The notes under the pieces: generated by a model | What the model was told of the DNA's origin: nothing | Databases searched by the model: none | The model's input: the letters and a program-made list of their open reading frames with translations, nothing else | Translations under genes and position numbers: made by a program | Part shown: positions 5,450 through 8,703 of the stretch, in pieces | How the letters are laid out: the number at the start of each line of letters is the position of its first letter | Position numbering within the stretch: position 1 is the stretch's first letter | From: Desulfotomaculum sp. | GTDB lineage: Bacteria; Bacillota; Desulfotomaculia; Desulfotomaculales; Nap2-2B | NCBI GenBank assembly: GCA_003485325.1 | Contig: DMZI01000006.1 | Span: 1 to 8,703 of the forward strand | Length of the DNA: 8,703 bases | Direction of reading: 5' to 3'

Positions 5450-7402
5450 ATGCCTAAAATGCTATGGAAGCCTTCTGAAGAAAGAAAAAGAAATACAAAT
5501 ATGTTTAAGTTTATTGAATATATAAATAATAAATTTACTGAAAAAATAACTAGCTATAGTGAGTTATATGAATGGTCTGTCTGTAATGCTGTTGATTTCT
5601 GGGTTGCCGTGTGGGCATTTTGCGGCATTAAGGCTTCCCGCCCGTATGAAAATGTTGTCCTTGATCAGGAGGACATGATCAAATCACAGTGGTTTCCCGA
5701 GGCACAGATGAATTTTGCGGAGAATCTGCTACGATATCGTGATGAACAGGATGCATTAGTTTTTATAGGTGAAAACCAGGCGCCGGTGCATATTTCTTAC
5801 GCCGAGCTTTACGACCGGGTTGCGAGGCTGGCCAAAACCCTGCGTGAAATAGGTATAGGAATAGGTGATCGCGTAGCTGGTTTCATGCCCAATATGCCTG
5901 AAACTGTGATAGCTATGCTGGCGGCAAGCAGCATTGGCGCGATCTGGTCCTCATGCTCACCTGATTTTGGCATCAAGGGTGTTCTGGACAGGTTCGGACA
6001 AATCCAGCCCAGGGTGCTGTTTACAGTCAACGGCTACTATTATAACGGTAAAGCGCACGATTCTTTAGTAAAGGTAACCGAAATACTCAAACAAATACCC
6101 TCAGTGGAAAAAGTCGTAGTGGTGCCCTATACTGATAAAGACATTGATTTATCAGGAATTCCCAGGGCAGTTTTGTTTTCTGACTTCCTGTCAAGGGATA
6201 GTGGCCTGAAGGTTGAATTTACGCAATTACCTTTTAATCACCCGCTGTATATCATGTATTCATCGGGAACCACCGGTGTGCCTAAATGTATTGTCCACGG
6301 GGCAGGAGGCACCTTAATACAACATTTGAAGGAACTAATACTGCATACCGACCTCAAACGGGAAGATAAAATTTTTTATTATACTACCTGCGGGTGGATG
6401 ATGTGGAACTGGTTGGTTAGCTCATTGGCTGTAGGAGCAACAGTGTTGCTTTATGATGGTTCTCCTTTTTACCCGGGTCCCGAAACGCTTATTAAGATGG
6501 CGCAGGATGAAAAGGTCACCATATTTGGCACAAGCGCAAAGTACCTGACGGCCATTGAAAAGGAAGGAGTAAAACCGGGAAAATTATTTGAGTTAAGTGT
6601 GCTTAAGACCATCCTGTCTACGGGTTCCCCACTATCAGCGGAGAGCTTTGAATATGTTTACCGCGATATTAAGCAGGACGTTTGCTTGTCTTCCATTTCC
6701 GGAGGGACTGATATAATTTCCTGTTTTGCTTTGGGAAACCCGATTGGCCCCGTATATGCCGGAGAATTACAATGCCGGGGGTTGGGCATGAAAGTGCAGG
6801 CATTCAATTCAAAAGGTAAAGCAGTGCTTAACCAAAAAGGTGAGCTTGTATGTACTTTGACTTTCACGTCAATGCCCATATTTTTCTGGGATGACCCGGA
6901 TGGGGAAAAATATAAAAGGGCTTATTTCAACGTCTACCCAAATATATGGCACCATGGTGACTTTATCGAAATTACGGATACCGGTGGGCTTATCATTTAT
7001 GGGCGTTCGGATGCGACCTTAAACCCCGGGGGAATTCGTATAGGTACTGCGGAAATCTACCGGCAGGTGGAGTCGCTGGAAGAGATTAGGGATAGTTTGG
7101 TAGTAGGTCAGAACTGGGACAATGACGTGCGTGTAATACTGTTTGTAAAAATGGCCGAGGGCGTGGAATTAAACGAGGAATTGATCAAAAAAATAAAGGA
7201 TACTATTCGAGTAAATACAACTCCCAGGCACGTGCCGGCAAAAGTAATTAGTATAGAAGATATTCCATATACAATTAGTGGTAAAAAAGTGGAATTGGCG
7301 GTGCGTAACGTTATCCACAATGAACAGGTGGAAAACAGTGATGCGCTTGCTAACCCCAAAGTTCTTGAATTGTTTAAGGACATAAAGGAATTAAGTTATT
7401 AA
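5450..7402 (+). CDS. Acetoacetyl-CoA synthetase (acetoacetate-CoA ligase)
   Basis: This 650-residue ANL-superfamily enzyme activates acetoacetate to acetoacetyl-CoA with ATP, forming an acetoacetyl-adenylate first. Length and N-terminus (SYSELYEWSVCNAVDFWVAVW, AQMNFAENLL) match acetoacetate-CoA ligases, often named acsA or aacS, better than acetyl-CoA synthetase. The phosphate loop YSSGTTGVPK is at 270-279, TTCGWMMWNWL at 312-322, SISGGTD at 415-421, the hinge region HGDF plus YGRSDATLNPGGIRIG at 502-532, and the catalytic Lys612 in SGK near the end. ATG 5450 follows GGGG (5437-5440) by nine bases. The gene begins 38 bp after the hydrolase gene, closes the operon and is followed by a strong terminator. 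In context it returns the acetoacetate made by BdhA to the CoA pool during PHB use, or salvages external acetoacetate. Confidence 0.93.
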   Translation: MPKMLWKPSEERKRNTNMFKFIEYINNKFTEKITSYSELYEWSVCNAVDFWVAVWAFCGIKASRPYENVVLDQEDMIKSQWFPEAQMNFAENLLRYRDEQDALVFIGENQAPVHISYAELYDRVARLAKTLREIGIGIGDRVAGFMPNMPETVIAMLAASSIGAIWSSCSPDFGIKGVLDRFGQIQPRVLFTVNGYYYNGKAHDSLVKVTEILKQIPSVEKVVVVPYTDKDIDLSGIPRAVLFSDFLSRDSGLKVEFTQLPFNHPLYIMYSSGTTGVPKCIVHGAGGTLIQHLKELILHTDLKREDKIFYYTTCGWMMWNWLVSSLAVGATVLLYDGSPFYPGPETLIKMAQDEKVTIFGTSAKYLTAIEKEGVKPGKLFELSVLKTILSTGSPLSAESFEYVYRDIKQDVCLSSISGGTDIISCFALGNPIGPVYAGELQCRGLGMKVQAFNSKGKAVLNQKGELVCTLTFTSMPIFFWDDPDGEKYKRAYFNVYPNIWHHGDFIEITDTGGLIIYGRSDATLNPGGIRIGTAEIYRQVESLEEIRDSLVVGQNWDNDVRVILFVKMAEGVELNEELIKKIKDTIRVNTTPRHVPAKVISIEDIPYTISGKKVELAVRNVIHNEQVENSDALANPKVLELFKDIKELSY

Positions 7403-7435
7403 AAGTTTTTCATTCACTTTATAGCTTAAAAATAA

Positions 7436-7476
7436 TACCGGCTTTCTTTTTACAGGAGAGCCGGTAAATTTTTTTT
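7436..7476 (+). terminator. Rho-independent terminator of the PHA operon
   Basis: TACCGGCT (7436-7443) pairs perfectly with AGCCGGTA (7459-7466), with further pairing toward the loop, and eight T's follow (7469-7476). It sits 34 bases after the acetoacetyl-CoA synthetase stop codon. Confidence 0.9.
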
Positions 7477-7515
7477 AAAACTGGTGATGAACACCCTGGT
7501 TAAGTTTCAGACGTT

Positions 7516-7857
7516 TTACCTTTGGATACTACTGCCGAAGCGCCACTTTAACAAGAAAGAAACTACAAATAAAATAAACAAAAGCCGGAACATTTGATAT
7601 GCGGTCACCATGGAAACATTAGCATTGACCAGGACTGCCGTCAATCCCATTTCTCCCATGCCGTCAGGGGATGTACCCAGGAATGCGCTAATTAAATCCA
7701 AAGAGTACAGGCGCGTCAATAAAAAACCAATCCCAAGACAAAAGAATACCACTAAAATACTTCCTCCAAGGGTGTACGGCAACAGTTTCTTCCGGTTTTT
7801 TAGACTGGATGACTCGATTGTTAACCCCAAATACGCTCCAAGAAAAGTTGAACCATT
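7516..7857 (-). pseudogene. 3' fragment of an AbrB-type membrane protein gene
   Basis: The frame ends at TAA 7516-7518 and is open upstream only to a stop at 7860-7858, about 113 codons. The translation FLGAYLGLTIESSSLKNR, then a hydrophobic span (LGGSILVVFFCLGIGFLL), AFLGTSPDGMGEMGL and a last hydrophobic span (FRLLFILFVVSFLL) matches the C-terminal part of AbrB-family (AbrB duplication, formerly 'ammonia monooxygenase') inner-membrane proteins, which are about 350 residues. The family motif A-T-x-P-x-G-x-x-E-M is recognisable. The 5' two thirds are missing. Similarity fades near 7848, about 60 bases before the divergent integrase gene, so the gene was cut by whatever brought or rearranged that integrase. 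TTG at 7830 is the nearest possible start, but no ribosome binding site supports it. Function in the intact family is poorly known. Confidence 0.75.
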
Positions 7858-7910
7858 TTATTGTGAACACTGCAGGGACTACTGCCAGTATAAAAAGGAG
7901 GCATTAAAAA

Positions 7911-8380
7911 ATGGCCAAAAAGAAAAGAAATAGTAACGGTGAAGGTGGCATAACCCAATTAAAAAACGGCCAATGGCAGGCCCGAATGAGCGTTAAGGAC
8001 CCTGTAACCGGCGAAACTAAAAGATATGCTTATTACGGCAAGACAAAGATTGAGGCCCATGATAAACTTGTCAAAGCACAGAATGAAGTTAGAACAGGTA
8101 GTTTTGTTGTTCCCCAAAAGGATCACTTCGGGACCTGGCTTACAATTTGGCTGACACAGTATAAAAAGACCAAGCTGAGAGCAGTTTTCATTCCCTGCGG
8201 CACACTGTAGCGGTCCTGCTCCTTCAAGCGGGCGAGACAGTAAAGAACGTTCAGGATCTATTAGGTCATGAGCGGTTCAGTACTGTAGCGGCGATGGATA
8301 TTTACACTGAGTTTATGCCGGAAGAAGAGAAAGACAAAACCGCTGAAAAGATAGATGCTTTGCTTGATGAATTAATGTAA
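7911..8380 (+). pseudogene. int: Tyrosine recombinase (phage/ICE integrase) with internal deletion
   Basis: The 5' part starts at ATG 7911 behind AAGGAGG (7895-7901). It reads the basic N-terminus MAKKKRNSNGEGGITQLKNG, an AP2-like arm-binding domain (about residues 12-62: GQWQARMSVKDPVTGETKR) and the start of the core-binding domain (FGTWLTIWLTQYKKTKLR). At about 8175-8188 the frame changes, and the first frame stops at TAG 8208-8210. The C-terminal catalytic end continues in another frame: HSLRHTVAVLLLQAGE from 8189, LLGHERFSTVAA, the nucleophile Tyr in MDIYTEFMP, and TAA 8378-8380. The rest of the core-binding domain and the first catalytic Arg and Lys are gone. The remnant encodes about 155 residues of an expected 370-400, so roughly 650 bp was lost, not a multiple of three. 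It points toward tRNA-Arg, the usual integration target of such elements. Confidence 0.88.
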
Positions 8381-8419
8381 AAAGCCCTACCAAAAATAGC
8401 AGGGTATCACAGAAAAACT

Positions 8420-8447
8420 ACCAGGGGAGTTCCGCCCCCTGGTTTTT
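8420..8447 (+). terminator. Rho-independent terminator after the integrase remnant
   Basis: ACCAGGGG (8420-8427) pairs perfectly with CCCCTGGT (8436-8443) around an 8-base loop, and the stem runs into TTTTT (8443-8447). It lies 40 bases after the integrase stop codon. A's before the stem may give some activity on the - strand too. Confidence 0.85.
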
Positions 8448-8469
8448 CATTCTAAGCTTTAAAAAACTC

Positions 8470-8493
8470 TACTGGCATAATTACTGGCATAAA
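8470..8493. repeat. Tandem 12-bp direct repeat, possible integrase arm-type sites
   Basis: TACTGGCATAAT (8470-8481) is followed at once by TACTGGCATAAA (8482-8493), identical at 11 of 12 positions. The pair lies between the integrase remnant and the 3' end of tRNA-Arg, where arm-binding repeats for integrases with an AP2-like N-terminal domain commonly sit. The repeat is seen directly; the binding role is inferred. Confidence 0.5.
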
Positions 8494-8507
8494 GTCCATT
8501 TTGATAT

Positions 8508-8531
8508 AAAACAAAAAGCCCCGGAGGGCTT
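8508..8531 (-). terminator. Terminator of tRNA-Arg
   Basis: Read on the - strand, AAGCCC (8531-8526) pairs with GGGCTT (8521-8516) around a 4-base loop and runs into TTTTTGTTTT (8517-8508). It begins nine bases after the tRNA 3' end. Confidence 0.8.
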
Positions 8532-8539
8532 GATTTCTC

Positions 8540-8615
8540 TGGCGTGCCTGGAGGGACTTGAACCCCCAACCTTCTGATCCGTAGTCAGATGCTCTATCCA
8601 TTGAGCCACAGGCAC
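8540..8615 (-). tRNA. tRNA-Arg (anticodon ACG)
   Basis: This 76-base tRNA on the - strand has an encoded CCA (8542-8540). The acceptor arms GTGCCTG and CAGGCAC pair fully. The D arm is GCTCAATGGATAGAGC, the anticodon stem TCTGA/TCAGA encloses loop CTACGGA with anticodon ACG, and the T arm is GGGGG-TTCAAGT-CCCTC with one G/T pair. The anticodon reads CGU and, with A34 deaminated to inosine, CGC and CGA. The gene looks intact, as expected if an element that used its 3' end restored it on integration. Confidence 0.96.
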
Positions 8616-8632
8616 ATATTTACTTTAATCTT

Positions 8633-8661
8633 ATTCTACAAAAATTCACTAAGTGAGTCAA
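8633..8661 (-). promoter_or_regulatory. Sigma-A promoter of tRNA-Arg
   Basis: On the - strand, TTGACT (8661-8656) and TAGAAT (8638-8633) are separated by exactly 17 bases, each matching consensus at 5 of 6. Transcription would begin about 10 bases before the tRNA 5' end at 8615. A further TTGACA (8688-8683) has no -10 at suitable spacing. Confidence 0.85.
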
Positions 8662-8703
8662 GCAATATAAAGGGCTTGATGCTGTCAAGTTAAAATGGGT
8701 CGT

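Noticed and set aside
7871..7880. AGGGACT near the abrB/integrase junction as the second attachment copy of the tRNA-Arg 3' end
   Set aside because: Only seven bases match the tRNA sequence (AGGGACT at 8552-8558) and the flanks differ; too short for an att core.
7610..7933. Plus-strand ORF of 107 codons overlapping the AbrB fragment
   Set aside because: It is the antisense shadow of the AbrB-like hydrophobic protein, has no family features and runs over the integrase start.

Overview
The window looks like a chromosomal segment of a spore-forming-type, low-to-moderate GC Firmicute (Clostridia, of the Desulfotomaculum/Pelotomaculum/Syntrophomonas kind). The grounds are strong AGGAGG-type ribosome binding sites, TTG and GTG starts, a short class III/IV polyhydroxyalkanoate (PHA) synthase with a PhaR/PhaE-like partner, classical sigma-A promoters, and a tRNA with encoded CCA. 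The taxon is inferred and cannot be fixed from this sequence alone.

Positions 1-7476 form a compact polyhydroxybutyrate (PHB) locus, all on the + strand except one doubtful small ORF. In order it holds a 3-hydroxybutyrate dehydrogenase (237-1016) behind a cluster of palindromes, a small phasin-like protein (1201-1548), a 419-bp gap with a weak terminator and a doubtful, perhaps frameshifted, minus-strand ORF, and then a tight gene string. The string is a PhaR/PhaE-like synthase subunit (1968-2633), a broken MaoC/PhaJ-type (R)-enoyl-CoA hydratase (2693-3113), PHA synthase PhaC (3149-4246), an alpha/beta hydrolase probably acting as PHA depolymerase or esterase (4239-5411, overlapping phaC), and acetoacetyl-CoA synthetase (5450-7402). 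A strong rho-independent terminator follows at 7436-7476.

Together these genes can make PHB granules (PhaC plus PhaR/E, phasin coat) and take them apart again: hydrolase to 3-hydroxybutyrate, dehydrogenase to acetoacetate, synthetase to acetoacetyl-CoA. No thiolase or acetoacetyl-CoA reductase is in the window. The one gene that would feed (R)-3-hydroxyacyl-CoA from beta-oxidation is dead, through a 1-nt insertion, an in-frame stop and loss of the catalytic His. The stop lies inside a nearly perfect 19-bp hairpin that looks like the product of a templated (quasi-palindrome) mutation.

From 7477 to the end the window is a scar of mobile DNA beside a tRNA gene: a 3' fragment of an AbrB-type membrane protein on the - strand, an internally deleted tyrosine integrase on the + strand, tandem 12-bp repeats resembling integrase arm sites, and an intact tRNA-Arg(ACG) on the - strand with its own promoter and terminator.
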